Assembly (NCBI RefSeq): GCF_036965045.1
Contig: NZ_JBALOV010000036.1
Span: 62,001 to 126,000 of the forward strand
Length of the DNA stretch: 64,000 nucleotides
Direction of reading: 5' to 3'
Source of the DNA: Ferdinandcohnia sp036965045
GTDB lineage: Bacteria; Bacillota; Bacilli; Bacillales; Bacillaceae_L
A program made the translations under genes and the position numbers. This document shows positions 33,799-41,885 of this stretch, piece by piece; the stretch's first letter is position 1, and every line of letters starts with the position of its first letter. Under the pieces are notes generated by a model that searched no databases, was not told the origin of the DNA, and saw nothing but the letters and a program-made list of their open reading frames with translations.

Positions 33799-33823
33799 AG
33801 GCATCGCTAGGTAGCAATGCCTT
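33799..33823 (+). terminator. Terminator-like hairpin after the lipoprotein gene
   Basis: GGCAT-CGCTAGGTAGCA-ATGCC followed by TTG; weak T-tract. Confidence 0.45.
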
Positions 33824-33826
33824 GCT

Positions 33827-34058
33827 GAGCGTGTCCTGGTTGAATCCTCTTGAGGGACATGCTCAACGCTTTGTAAATCGAGCGTGTACTGGGAGATTAC
33901 TCTTGTGGGACACGCTTAACGCTTTTTTTGCAGAGCATGTACCGGGAGATCACTCTTGCAGTACATGCTCCCCACTTTTTCAAACGAGCGTGTACCAGGA
34001 GAACCATCTTGCAGCACATGCCCAAAGCTTTTTGACCTCAAACATGTACCAACTAGCC
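33827..34058. repeat. Tandem array of 53-bp hairpin units (four full, one partial)
   Basis: Units begin with GAGC at 33827, 33880, 33933 and 33986, exactly 53 bases apart; a decayed fifth starts at about 34039. Each unit is GAGCRTGTAC, about 17 bases containing CTCTTG or a variant, the complementary GTACATGCTC, then a C/T-rich tail ending in CTTTTT. Arm changes between units are often compensated or leave G:T pairs. No protein frame is preserved because 53 is not divisible by three. Confidence 0.9.
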
Positions 34059-34071
34059 ATCCCCCTACTAA

Positions 34072-34109
34072 ACAAAAAAAAAAGAGACCCACTCTACAGC
34101 AGGTCTCTA
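34072..34109 (-). terminator. Terminator of the gat operon
   Basis: On the minus strand AGAGACC...GGTCTCT is followed by nine T residues. Confidence 0.9.
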
Positions 34110-34116
34110 TCTAAAA

Positions 34117-35547
34117 TTACAGTTTATTCATTTCTTCAACAAGGATTTTGTTCACCATTTGTGGGTTTGCTTGTCCTTTTGTTTGTTTCATGACTTGACC
34201 GACTAGGAAGCCGATCGCTTTACCTTTTCCACTCTTAAAATCTTCTACAGATTGTGGGTTATTCGCGATAACCTCAACGATAATTTTTGTTAAGGCACCT
34301 TCATCTGAAATCTGAACAAGTCCTTTTTCCTTCACAATCGCTTCTGCGTCTCCGCCTTTTTCAATTAGCTCTTTGAAGACCGTTTTTGCAATCTTAGAGG
34401 AAATCGTTCCGTTCTCGATTAGCTTGATCATGCCTGCCAGACTTGCTGGAGTTAAGGCAATTTCATGTAATTCCTTCTGTTCTGCATTGAGGTAACCGGA
34501 AACTTCACCCATAATCCAGTTGGATGCTTGCTTAGCATCTGCACCATTTGCTATTGTTTCTTCGAAGAAATCAGATGTTTCTTTCGTCACAGTAAGTACA
34601 GCTGCATCATATTCAGGCAGACCAAGTTCTTCAATATAACGCTTTTTACGAGCATCTGGAAGCTCAGGAATTTCTGCACGAACCCGCTCCATCCACTCAT
34701 CGTCAATATAAAGCTCTACTAAATCTGGCTCAGGGAAGTAACGGTAGTCATCTGAACCTTCTTTCACACGCATTAGAATTGTTGATTTTGATGATTCATC
34801 GTAACGACGTGTTTCCTGTTCAATCACGCCACCTGCAGATAAAACTTCCGCTTGACGAATTTCTTCATATTCAAGACCATTTTTCACAAATGCAAATGAG
34901 TTTAGGTTCTTTAACTCGGTCTTTGTTCCAAATTCTTTTTGACCGACTGGGCGCAATGAGATGTTGGCATCACAACGGAGTGAACCCTCTTCCATTTTAC
35001 AGTCTGATACACCCGTATACTGGACAATTGATTTTAACTTTTCCAAATAGGCATAGGCTTCTTCGGGTGTACGGATGTCTGGCTCTGATACGATTTCAAT
35101 CAATGGAGTTCCCTGACGATTCAAGTCAACTAACGAATAGCCTCGTCCAGAGTGTGTGAGTTTACCTGCATCCTCCTCCAGGTGAAGACGAGTAATCCCA
35201 ATTCTCTTCTTTTCACCGTTCACTTCGATTTCAATCCAGCCATTTTCCCCAATTGGCTTATCAAATTGAGAGATTTGGTAGGCCTTTGGATTATCCGGAT
35301 AAAAATAGTTTTTACGGTCAAACTTTGTTTCCTGGTTAATCTCGCAGTTTAAAGCCATCGCGGCCTTCATCGCCCATTCAACCGCTTTTTTATTTATAAC
35401 CGGAAGAACACCAGGGTATCCTAATTCAACGACACTTGTTAATGTATTTGGAGCAGCTCCGAATTCGTTTGGCGCGCTTGAAAATATTTTTGATTCGGTT
35501 TTAAGTTCAACGTGAACCTCCAACCCGATTACTGTTTCAAACTTCAT
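34117..35547 (-). CDS. gatB: Asp-tRNA(Asn)/Glu-tRNA(Gln) amidotransferase subunit B
   Basis: This is the kinase and tRNA-binding subunit of GatCAB, which converts Glu-tRNA(Gln) to Gln-tRNA(Gln) (and Asp-tRNA(Asn) to Asn-tRNA). The protein has 476 residues, full length. The N-terminal signature FETVIGLEVHVELKTESKIF and the block NRQGTPLIEIVSEPD mark the catalytic cradle; the C-terminal YqeY-like tail domain (about 330-476) binds tRNA. AAGGGGGG precedes the ATG. It is the third gene of gatC-gatA-gatB. Confidence 0.97.
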   Translation of the reverse strand: MKFETVIGLEVHVELKTESKIFSSAPNEFGAAPNTLTSVVELGYPGVLPVINKKAVEWAMKAAMALNCEINQETKFDRKNYFYPDNPKAYQISQFDKPIGENGWIEIEVNGEKKRIGITRLHLEEDAGKLTHSGRGYSLVDLNRQGTPLIEIVSEPDIRTPEEAYAYLEKLKSIVQYTGVSDCKMEEGSLRCDANISLRPVGQKEFGTKTELKNLNSFAFVKNGLEYEEIRQAEVLSAGGVIEQETRRYDESSKSTILMRVKEGSDDYRYFPEPDLVELYIDDEWMERVRAEIPELPDARKKRYIEELGLPEYDAAVLTVTKETSDFFEETIANGADAKQASNWIMGEVSGYLNAEQKELHEIALTPASLAGMIKLIENGTISSKIAKTVFKELIEKGGDAEAIVKEKGLVQISDEGALTKIIVEVIANNPQSVEDFKSGKGKAIGFLVGQVMKQTKGQANPQMVNKILVEEMNKL

Positions 35548-35562
35548 TTCTGATTTCCCCCC

Positions 35563-37020
35563 TTACAATTGTGGTTTTTGTTTATGATGATCAGTTGCTT
35601 TTTCAAACGCATCTGCAACACGATAAATTGTACTTTCATCGAAATGCTTTCCGATAATTTGGAGTCCTAGCGGTAACCCATTTGAAAAACCGCACGGAAC
35701 TGATATTCCTGGTACACCTGCTAGGTTTACAGGGATGGTCAAGATATCATTTGCATACATTGTAAGTGGATCATCCATGTTTTCACCAAGCTTAAATGCT
35801 GGTGTTGGTGTGGTAGGTCCAATAATCACATCGTATTTTTCAAATACATCTTCAAAGTCTTTCTTAATTAATGTACGAACCTTTTGTGCTTTTTTATAAT
35901 AAGCATCATAATAACCTGAGCTGAGCGCAAACGTTCCGAGCATAATACGGCGCTTGACTTCATCACCAAAGCCTTCACTTCTTGATTGTTTGTACATTTC
36001 AATCAAATTCTCTGCATTGTCAGTACGGTACCCGTAACGAACTCCATCAAAACGCGCAAGGTTTGCGGAAGCCTCTGATGATGAAAGTAAATAATAAGTT
36101 GCAAGTGCATATTTGGAATGTGGGAGTGAAACTTCTTCCCATGTTGCTCCAAGTCCTTCAAGAACCTTAAGAGCATCAAGTACAGATTGGCGTACTTCCT
36201 CATTCACACCCTCACCGAGGTATTCCTTAGGTACCGCAATCTTTAATCCTTTAATATCACCAGTAAGTGCAGATACATAACTTGGCACATCAACATTTGC
36301 AGAAGTTGCATCCATTTGATCCACACCAGAAATCGCCTGTAAAAGGAAGGCATTGTCTTCCACAGTACGGGTAACTGGTCCAATTTGGTCTAATGATGAT
36401 GCAAAAGCAATTAAACCAAAACGTGAAACTCTTCCGTACGTAGGTTTTAACCCAACCACTCCACAAAAGGCTGCAGGTTGACGGATTGAACCACCTGTAT
36501 CGGAACCAAGTGAAAAGAGGACCTCGCCTGCTGCTACTGCTGCTGCAGATCCACCACTCGAACCACCAGGAACATGGTCAAGATTCCATGGGTTTTTGGT
36601 TACCTTGAATCCAGAGTTTTCATTTGATGAACCCATTGCAAATTCGTCCATGTTAAGTTTACCAACCGTAACCGTTTGAGCTGACTTAAGCTTTTGGACA
36701 ACTGTTGCATCATAGATTGGGTCAAAATTTTCGAGAATCTTACTCGCAGCCGTCGTACGAAGGCCTTTTGTGACGATATTGTCTTTGACACCAATTGGCA
36801 TACCAAATAATAGACCTAAATCATGGTTGTTTCCAAGTGCTTCGTCCAATTGCTTTGCATATTCTCTTGCATTTTCTTCATCCAATGTTAAAAAAGCTTG
36901 TACCTTATCATCAACCGTGTTGATTCTTTTGAATGATTCATCAACAAGGTCAGATACTGAAATTTCTTTTTTATGTAAAAGTGAATGTAATTCTGAGACT
37001 TTATGATCAAAAAGTGACAA
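35563..37020 (-). CDS. gatA: Asp-tRNA(Asn)/Glu-tRNA(Gln) amidotransferase subunit A
   Basis: This subunit hydrolyses glutamine to supply ammonia. The protein has 485 residues. The amidase-signature triad is at the expected positions: Lys79 (GVKDN), cis-Ser154 (GGSSGGS) and nucleophile Ser178 (DTGGSIRQPAA). Translation starts at TTG 37020, supported by AAGGGGGG 7 bases upstream; no ATG lies nearby. It sits between gatC and gatB. Confidence 0.97.
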   Translation of the reverse strand: MSLFDHKVSELHSLLHKKEISVSDLVDESFKRINTVDDKVQAFLTLDEENAREYAKQLDEALGNNHDLGLLFGMPIGVKDNIVTKGLRTTAASKILENFDPIYDATVVQKLKSAQTVTVGKLNMDEFAMGSSNENSGFKVTKNPWNLDHVPGGSSGGSAAAVAAGEVLFSLGSDTGGSIRQPAAFCGVVGLKPTYGRVSRFGLIAFASSLDQIGPVTRTVEDNAFLLQAISGVDQMDATSANVDVPSYVSALTGDIKGLKIAVPKEYLGEGVNEEVRQSVLDALKVLEGLGATWEEVSLPHSKYALATYYLLSSSEASANLARFDGVRYGYRTDNAENLIEMYKQSRSEGFGDEVKRRIMLGTFALSSGYYDAYYKKAQKVRTLIKKDFEDVFEKYDVIIGPTTPTPAFKLGENMDDPLTMYANDILTIPVNLAGVPGISVPCGFSNGLPLGLQIIGKHFDESTIYRVADAFEKATDHHKQKPQL

Positions 37021-37034
37021 CCTTTCTCCCCCCT

Positions 37035-37325
37035 TTATTCAATGATAGATGGCACACGGAATTGACCATCTTTTGCATCTGGTGCATTTTTTAATACTTC
37101 CTCAACAGGTAATCCTTCTTTTGCGACATCTTCTCGCATAACATTTTTCACGGAAAGAACATGTGAAGTTGGCTTCACATTTTTTGTATCTAATTCATTT
37201 AATTGCTCTGCAAACGATATAATGCCATCCAGCTGCTGTTGGAACATCTTTGCTTCTTCTTCCGTTACAGCTAAACGTGCTAAATTTGCAACATGTTTTA
37301 CTTCTTCAATCGAAATCCTCGACAT
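37035..37325 (-). CDS. gatC: Asp-tRNA(Asn)/Glu-tRNA(Gln) amidotransferase subunit C
   Basis: This is a 96-residue stabilising belt subunit that holds GatA and GatB together. The N-terminal ISIEEVKHVANLARLAVTEEE and the C-terminal LRED-like segment (VMREDVAKEG...NAPDAKDGQFRVPSIIE) are typical. GGAGGTG lies 8 bases before the ATG. First gene of the gat operon. Confidence 0.96.
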   Translation of the reverse strand: MSRISIEEVKHVANLARLAVTEEEAKMFQQQLDGIISFAEQLNELDTKNVKPTSHVLSVKNVMREDVAKEGLPVEEVLKNAPDAKDGQFRVPSIIE

Positions 37326-37519
37326 TTCCCTTCACCTCCACCGTCCATACAATATACTGATAATATCAAAAATAACTCACTTTCGGCAACAATTCCTCCC
37401 TCATTCTTCCCGAATTCGACAAGAATCATAGCCAAGAATGCAGCCGGGCAGATTATTTTTCTTTTGGATAGGTAATTTGTTATAGTAAGATTGCAATTAC
37501 AGGATGTGGAGGGATAGAG

Positions 37520-37837
37520 ATGGAAAGGATTACTTCTGTCGAACAGTTTAATGAAATTATTCAGTCTGAAGGGGCAATTGTAAAATTTGATACAACATGG
37601 TGTCCAGATTGCCGACGCCTAGAAGCGTTTATTGGTGAGATTCTTGAAACTCATAACCGTGTTCCTTGGTACAGCATTGACAAGGACGAGTTCCCTGAAA
37701 TCGCAGAAAAATATGATGTTATGGGAATACCAAGTCTCCTTTATTATAAAGGCGGGGAAAAGCTTGGTCACTTACACAGTGCAAACGCAAAAACTCCTGA
37801 ACAAGTAAATGAATACCTTGAAGGTTTAGGGATCTAA
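37520..37837 (+). CDS. Thioredoxin-like protein (YtpP-like)
   Basis: The protein has 105 residues, a single thioredoxin fold with no signal peptide. The active site is WCPDC (about 29-33), followed by the cis-Pro region MGIPSLLYYKGGEKLGHLHSANAKTPEQ. It resembles B. subtilis YtpP. The CPDC centre differs from the CGPC of thioredoxin, so a specialised redox partner is likely. GGAGGGATAGAG precedes the ATG. It stands alone and is followed by a copy of the 158-bp repeat. Confidence 0.82.
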   Translation: MERITSVEQFNEIIQSEGAIVKFDTTWCPDCRRLEAFIGEILETHNRVPWYSIDKDEFPEIAEKYDVMGIPSLLYYKGGEKLGHLHSANAKTPEQVNEYLEGLGI

Positions 37838-37840
37838 ACA

Positions 37841-37998
37841 TAAGAAAAGCGCAAGGCGCGCAGCCTTAGGCGACAAGCATAAGACGAGCGCTGACAGAAG
37901 GCGCTTCTTGCCTTCCGAAGCGATTGGCTTAGACCAGAGAGCCGATGGGCCTGGAGCTAGACATCGAAAACTATGTAATAAATTTTTATACTTTCTTA
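37841..37998. repeat. 158-bp dispersed repeat, copy 1
   Basis: It starts at TAAGAAAAGC and ends at CTTTCTTA, short imperfect inverted ends. The core CGACAAGCATAAGACGAGCG, AGAAGGCGCTTCTTGCC and CTGGAGCTAGACATCGAAAA is nearly identical to the copy at 47052, including the AT-rich right end. Several internal inverted repeats are present (AAGAAGCGCCTT/AGAAGGCGCTTCTT type). Not protein-coding. Confidence 0.88.
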
Positions 37999-38009
37999 TC
38001 TTTAAGAAT

Positions 38010-38045
38010 GCCGTTACCTGCAAAAGGAACGGCCTTTTATTTTTG
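38010..38045 (+). terminator. Terminator of the thioredoxin-like gene
   Basis: GCCGTTACC-TGCAAAA-GGAACGGC followed by CTTTTATTTTT. The 158-bp repeat therefore lies inside the transcript's 3' end. Confidence 0.8.
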
Positions 38046-38188
38046 CTTTCAATCTTTTGTTCTATGATTTTTAAATCTAGTTTTATGAAAACGAACTTTT
38101 TTCAGAAAAAGGCTATATATTTGTTATTTTTCAGAAATACTGAGAAAATAAGTAACGTAAATTTTTAATTGGAAATGGGAGAATCAGT
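38046..38188. other. AT-rich intergenic stretch
   Basis: Upstream of the HesB-like gene; GGAAATGGGAG just before 38189 supplies the ribosome site. No clear promoter or structure is seen. Confidence 0.35.
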
Positions 38189-38491
38189 ATGAACGTAAAA
38201 ATTAATCGTAATGCAGCAAAGGTAATGAAGAAAATGCTTGAAAGTGAAGAATCCGGAGGAAAAATGCTTCGTGTCGTCATCACAGAACACCACGGCAACC
38301 ATGCCCATTATGCCCTGCAATTTGATAACCCAACAGAGCATGATGAGATTGTTAAAACCGATAAAGACATTGAAGTTCTTCTTGATACGAGGGATGCAGA
38401 ATTTTTAGATGGCATTTGGATTCAATTTTTCTATGTTCCCGAAGAACAATTTGTAATTACAAATCCGAAAAAAGGGCATCATCACCATTAA
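38189..38491 (+). CDS. HesB/IscA-like fold protein lacking cysteines
   Basis: The protein has 100 residues. The pattern INRNAAKVMKKMLE...LRVVITEHHGNHAHYALQF...FLDGIWIQFFYVPEEQFVITNP resembles the A-type iron-sulphur carrier fold, but there is not a single Cys, so it cannot hold a cluster in the usual way. Histidines are frequent (HHGNHAH in the middle and HHHH at the C-terminus), which may suggest metal binding. It is a soluble single-gene unit with its own terminator. The family call is moderate, function unknown. Confidence 0.6.
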   Translation: MNVKINRNAAKVMKKMLESEESGGKMLRVVITEHHGNHAHYALQFDNPTEHDEIVKTDKDIEVLLDTRDAEFLDGIWIQFFYVPEEQFVITNPKKGHHHH

Positions 38492-38504
38492 AAGCAAGGA
38501 TATT

Positions 38505-38534
38505 AGGCGCGGAGTATTCACCGCGCTTTTTTTA
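38505..38534 (+). terminator. Terminator of the HesB-like gene
   Basis: GCGCGG-AGTATTCA-CCGCGC followed by TTTTTTTA. Confidence 0.9.
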
Positions 38535-38606
38535 TTTCTTTCAAAAAGTCAAGAGACGTTTCTACCACTTTAAATAACAATTCCATTATCCTTTTCTATA
38601 AAATGT

Positions 38607-38608
38607 NN
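38607..38608. other. Two unresolved bases
   Basis: NN in AAAATGTNNATG, in non-coding sequence between the HesB-like gene and the small lipoprotein. It shows draft-quality sequence here; the true gap length may differ. Confidence 0.95.
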
Positions 38609-38731
38609 ATGTAAATAGTTTGTTCGTTTACTGTAAATGACGTCATTTAGCACATTTTCTATTGTATATTGTTACTAGATTGGAGCTTAGTCAACCAATC
38701 AATACATTAATTATCTGGAGGTATGGAAACA

Positions 38732-38884
38732 ATGAAAAAGAATTTATTGTTTAAAATTGGAGCTTCTCTACTAGCAATTTTCTTAATGACAGCATGCAGC
38801 AGTGAAGATACGGATACTGACCAGGAACAGCCAGATACTGAACAAACTGAAACTGAGGATGGAGCAGAAGAGGATACAGAATAA
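38732..38884 (+). CDS. Very small acidic lipoprotein (50 residues)
   Basis: The signal sequence MKKNLLFKIGASLLAIFLM ends in lipobox MTAC (Cys22). The mature part is only about 29 residues, almost entirely Asp, Glu, Gln and Thr, and strongly acidic. GGAGG (38717-38721) is 10 bases before the ATG at 38732; an in-frame ATG at 38723 is too close to it. A bidirectional terminator follows. Its role is unknown; the short acidic tail might attract cations near the membrane. Confidence 0.72.
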   Translation: MKKNLLFKIGASLLAIFLMTACSSEDTDTDQEQPDTEQTETEDGAEEDTE

Positions 38885-38928
38885 GCAACTTAGTGATTTT
38901 TCATATAATACATTCAATACTTAAACTA

Positions 38929-38968
38929 AAACTCCCACTCTACGAAAAGAGAGGGAGTTTCTTTTTTA
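38929..38968. terminator. Bidirectional terminator
   Basis: AAACTCCCACTCT-ACGAAA-AGAGAGGGAGTTT with T runs on both strands, between the small lipoprotein and convergent pruA. Confidence 0.88.
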
Positions 38969-40516
38969 TTACAGCATTTCTGAAGTTGTTTTTGCTTGCA
39001 TGTGAAGGATTAAGTAGTCTGGGCCACCTGCTTTTGAGTCCGTTCCAGACATATTAAAGCCACCAAATGGTTGATAGCCGACGATTGCACCTGTACATCC
39101 GCGGTTGAAGTAAAGGTTGCCGACATGGAAATCTTCTTTTGCTTTTTCAATATTTGCACGGTTATTGGAGATGACTGCGCCTGTTAAACCATACTCAGTA
39201 TTATTGGCAATATCAATGGCATGGTCGAAATCGCGTGCTTTACAGAATGCCACAACCGGTCCAAAGATTTCTTCTTTCATGATGCGTGCGTCATCACGAA
39301 CATCAGCAAAAATAGTTGGTTGGATGAACCACCCTTTGGAGTCATCACCTCCTCCACCATGAAGAAGTTTTCCTTCGTTCTTCCCGATTTCAACATAGCT
39401 CATAATCTTGTCATAAGCAGCTTGGTCATTAACAGGTCCCATATAAGTTGATTTCTGTGTAGGGTCACCTACTGTTAATTCTTTTGTTAGTTCTACAGCA
39501 CGATTTAAAACCTCATCATAGACATCTTCAACTATAACTGCTCGCGAACACGCTGAACATTTTTGTCCAGAGAATCCAAAGGCAGATGCAACAATCGATT
39601 TAGCAGCTAATTCTAAATCTGCTTCTTTATCAACGACGATCGTATCTTTACCGCCCATTTCTGCGATAACGCGCTTTAGCCAGATTTGGCCTTCATTTAG
39701 TTTGGATGCACGTTCGTAGATTCGCAGACCCACATCACGTGAACCTGTAAAGCTTATGAAGCGAGTTTTTGCGTGATCGACTAAGTAGTCGCCAACTTCA
39801 GAGCCACTTCCTGGGATATAGTTAACCACCCCTGCAGGCAGTCCTGCTTCTTCAAGAACTTCCATGAATTTTGCAGCAATGACTGGGGTCGTACTAGCTG
39901 GTTTTAGTAGGACGGTGTTACCTGAAACTAAGGCAGCTGTTGTCATGCCGGCCATAATCGCAAACGCAAAATTCCAAGGGGAAATGACAACTCCGACACC
40001 TAGTGGGATGTAAGTAAATCGATTATGTTCAATCGGACGGCTTTCGACTGGAATTCCATCCTTTAATTTTAACATTTGACGTCCATAGTACTCCATGAAA
40101 TCAATCGCTTCGGCAGTATCCGCATCTGCTTCATTCCAGGGCTTACCCGCTTCTTTTACAAGAATGGCAGAAAACTCATGCTTGCGACGACGAACAATCG
40201 CCGCAGATTTAAAAAGTATATTCGCACGCATTTCCGGGCTCGATTTTCTCCAAGTTTGGAACGTTTCATACGCAACTTGCATGGCCTTCTCGGCTAATTC
40301 ACGGTTAGCTTTTGAAACACGTCCCACTACTTCTTCCTTGTTTGCAGGGTTAACAGAGACGATTTTATCCTTTGTTGAAATGCGTTCCCCACCAATGATT
40401 AAATCATAATCATTGCCTAAATAACCTTCAACAGTTTTAAGGCCGGCCTCAAACGCATTCCTGTTCTGTTCAATTGAAAAATCCGTAAATGGTTCATGTT
40501 TATAAGGTACTACCAT
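38969..40516 (-). CDS. pruA: 1-pyrroline-5-carboxylate dehydrogenase
   Basis: This NAD-dependent aldehyde dehydrogenase oxidises glutamate semialdehyde to glutamate, the second step of proline (and arginine) catabolism. The protein has 515 residues. The catalytic Cys lies in GFSGQKCSACSR, the catalytic Glu in AEMGGKDTIVV, and the NAD motif in FTGSRDVG. The C-terminal GGFNMSGTDSKAGGPDYL is typical of the RocA/PruA group. The start follows GGGAGG. A cre-like site overlaps the promoter. No proline dehydrogenase is adjacent, so it acts with enzymes encoded elsewhere. Confidence 0.95.
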   Translation of the reverse strand: MVVPYKHEPFTDFSIEQNRNAFEAGLKTVEGYLGNDYDLIIGGERISTKDKIVSVNPANKEEVVGRVSKANRELAEKAMQVAYETFQTWRKSSPEMRANILFKSAAIVRRRKHEFSAILVKEAGKPWNEADADTAEAIDFMEYYGRQMLKLKDGIPVESRPIEHNRFTYIPLGVGVVISPWNFAFAIMAGMTTAALVSGNTVLLKPASTTPVIAAKFMEVLEEAGLPAGVVNYIPGSGSEVGDYLVDHAKTRFISFTGSRDVGLRIYERASKLNEGQIWLKRVIAEMGGKDTIVVDKEADLELAAKSIVASAFGFSGQKCSACSRAVIVEDVYDEVLNRAVELTKELTVGDPTQKSTYMGPVNDQAAYDKIMSYVEIGKNEGKLLHGGGGDDSKGWFIQPTIFADVRDDARIMKEEIFGPVVAFCKARDFDHAIDIANNTEYGLTGAVISNNRANIEKAKEDFHVGNLYFNRGCTGAIVGYQPFGGFNMSGTDSKAGGPDYLILHMQAKTTSEML

Positions 40517-40553
40517 TTTACATTCGCCTCCCTTGTAGTCTTAGACAATATCA

Positions 40554-40559
40554 TTCTAC
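40554..40559 (-). promoter_or_regulatory. Possible -10 box of pruA
   Basis: TAGAAT on the minus strand, about 38 bases upstream of the ATG; no clear -35. Confidence 0.4.
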
Positions 40560-40563
40560 TAAA

Positions 40564-40577
40564 ATAAAACGCTTACA
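40564..40577 (-). promoter_or_regulatory. cre-like (CcpA) site upstream of pruA
   Basis: TGTAAGCGTTTTAT on the minus strand matches 12 of 14 positions of the catabolite-response consensus TGNAARCGNWWWCA. It lies between the expected -35 and -10 of pruA, so glucose repression of proline use is plausible. Confidence 0.45.
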
Positions 40578-40622
40578 TCAAATGAAAAAGTTTTCATTTT
40601 CTATCCTGTTTGTTAGCGAAAA

Positions 40623-40658
40623 AAACAAGACCCACCGCAAATGGTTAGGTCTTGTTTT
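40623..40658 (-). terminator. Terminator of camS
   Basis: On the minus strand AACAAGACC...GGTCTTGTT, with T-rich flanks on both strands. Confidence 0.8.
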
Positions 40659-40663
40659 TCAGT

Positions 40664-41872
40664 TTAATTATAAACATGTACGGTTGGTTCATCTTCCCCG
40701 GCTTCCCGTACGATGACACTTTCTGCACCACTTTCAGATTCAATATAGACCTGAAGTGAAATATAGTTATCAAAATGCTCCATAATGAGGCCCGTTACAT
40801 ATTGAGTAAATCCGATGACCTCTGCTTTTCCATAGAACTGCATCGGAATGGTTAACGTCAGCTCTTGTAATTCATCATCTTTGTAAAAGCCTTTTCCGAC
40901 AACTGCTGTGAAATTCGGGAAGAAATCCGCAATTGCATCCGAAAAGTTTTGTACCATTAACGAATCTTCACGATAATTGTTTTTTGCCTCATTTGATGGG
41001 AAGAAATAATATTTTTCATTCAGCGTTTCCCACTTTCCAATTTTGGAGGAGTTTGCATCTACTTTCGCCTGCATAATAAAGTTCCCAGGGGCTACAGAGC
41101 TAGCTGCCTCTTGTTTAAATAAAGCGATAACGATTGGAATATCACGAATACTTTCATATTTATTCTGTGTTCGAATTCGGTTAATGATTTCCTCGGCGGC
41201 TTTTTTTCCTTCTCTTTCGATTTCAGCATCTGAAATCTCAATATCTCTTGGGTAACCACCCATTGAAGCAGGAAGGTTATAATAGTGATGGGAGTTCATG
41301 CCAATCCCAATGACTATCCCCCCAAGTTCTAATTTATCCTCATTATTTTTGATTAAATAATTCTGCTCCGTAATTGCTCCGATATAAATTGGACTCTTTT
41401 GCATTGCTGCTTCATATCCTGCGTCAGTATCTGGTGTATCAAAAACAGGATTTAATCCTTCATTTGGTAATTCCTTTTTTGCCTTCTTTGCTGTTTCGTA
41501 CGCTTTTTGTTGAGCATCGGATCTTTTTCGCTTTAACCAGTCTTGAACCGTTTCTTTTTCTAAATACTGACCTTCCTGGAAAAAGTATTTATTTGACGGA
41601 AATGAATCCTGAGCAATTCGCATCAATCCTGTCTCAAATTCATCTATATCCAAACGATTATTTATATATGCTGAGACAATTCCCCTAGCCTTTCCCGTTT
41701 TATAAGGGATTACTGCTTTATAATAAGAATCTGAAATATTATATCTAGGTATTATCGCTTTCTCTGCCTTTTTATCTGAATCTTGAACAACCTCTGTCTC
41801 TTGGTCAAATTTCGGTGCACATCCAGATAAGAGAAGCAACAAAGCCAAACCTAGAATGATTAGGTTTCTCAA
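40664..41872 (-). CDS. camS: CamS family sex pheromone lipoprotein (YerH type)
   Basis: The protein has 402 residues and a lipoprotein signal with lipobox LLSGC (Cys18). The CamS domain follows; in enterococci and staphylococci the signal peptide of this protein is processed to a pheromone-like peptide, while the function in Bacillus is unknown. Blocks such as LGGIVIGIGMNSHHYY and DIPIVIALFKQEAASSVAPGNF are conserved. It lies 13 bases downstream of ligA in the pcrB-pcrA-ligA-camS operon. Confidence 0.92.
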   Translation of the reverse strand: MRNLIILGLALLLLLSGCAPKFDQETEVVQDSDKKAEKAIIPRYNISDSYYKAVIPYKTGKARGIVSAYINNRLDIDEFETGLMRIAQDSFPSNKYFFQEGQYLEKETVQDWLKRKRSDAQQKAYETAKKAKKELPNEGLNPVFDTPDTDAGYEAAMQKSPIYIGAITEQNYLIKNNEDKLELGGIVIGIGMNSHHYYNLPASMGGYPRDIEISDAEIEREGKKAAEEIINRIRTQNKYESIRDIPIVIALFKQEAASSVAPGNFIMQAKVDANSSKIGKWETLNEKYYFFPSNEAKNNYREDSLMVQNFSDAIADFFPNFTAVVGKGFYKDDELQELTLTIPMQFYGKAEVIGFTQYVTGLIMEHFDNYISLQVYIESESGAESVIVREAGEDEPTVHVYN

Positions 41873-41885
41873 GTTCGAACACCTC

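Noticed and set aside
33822..34193. 123-codon frame across the 53-bp repeat array and into gatB
   Set aside because: The period of 53 is not a multiple of three, so repeats are read in different frames, and the frame runs antisense into gatB.
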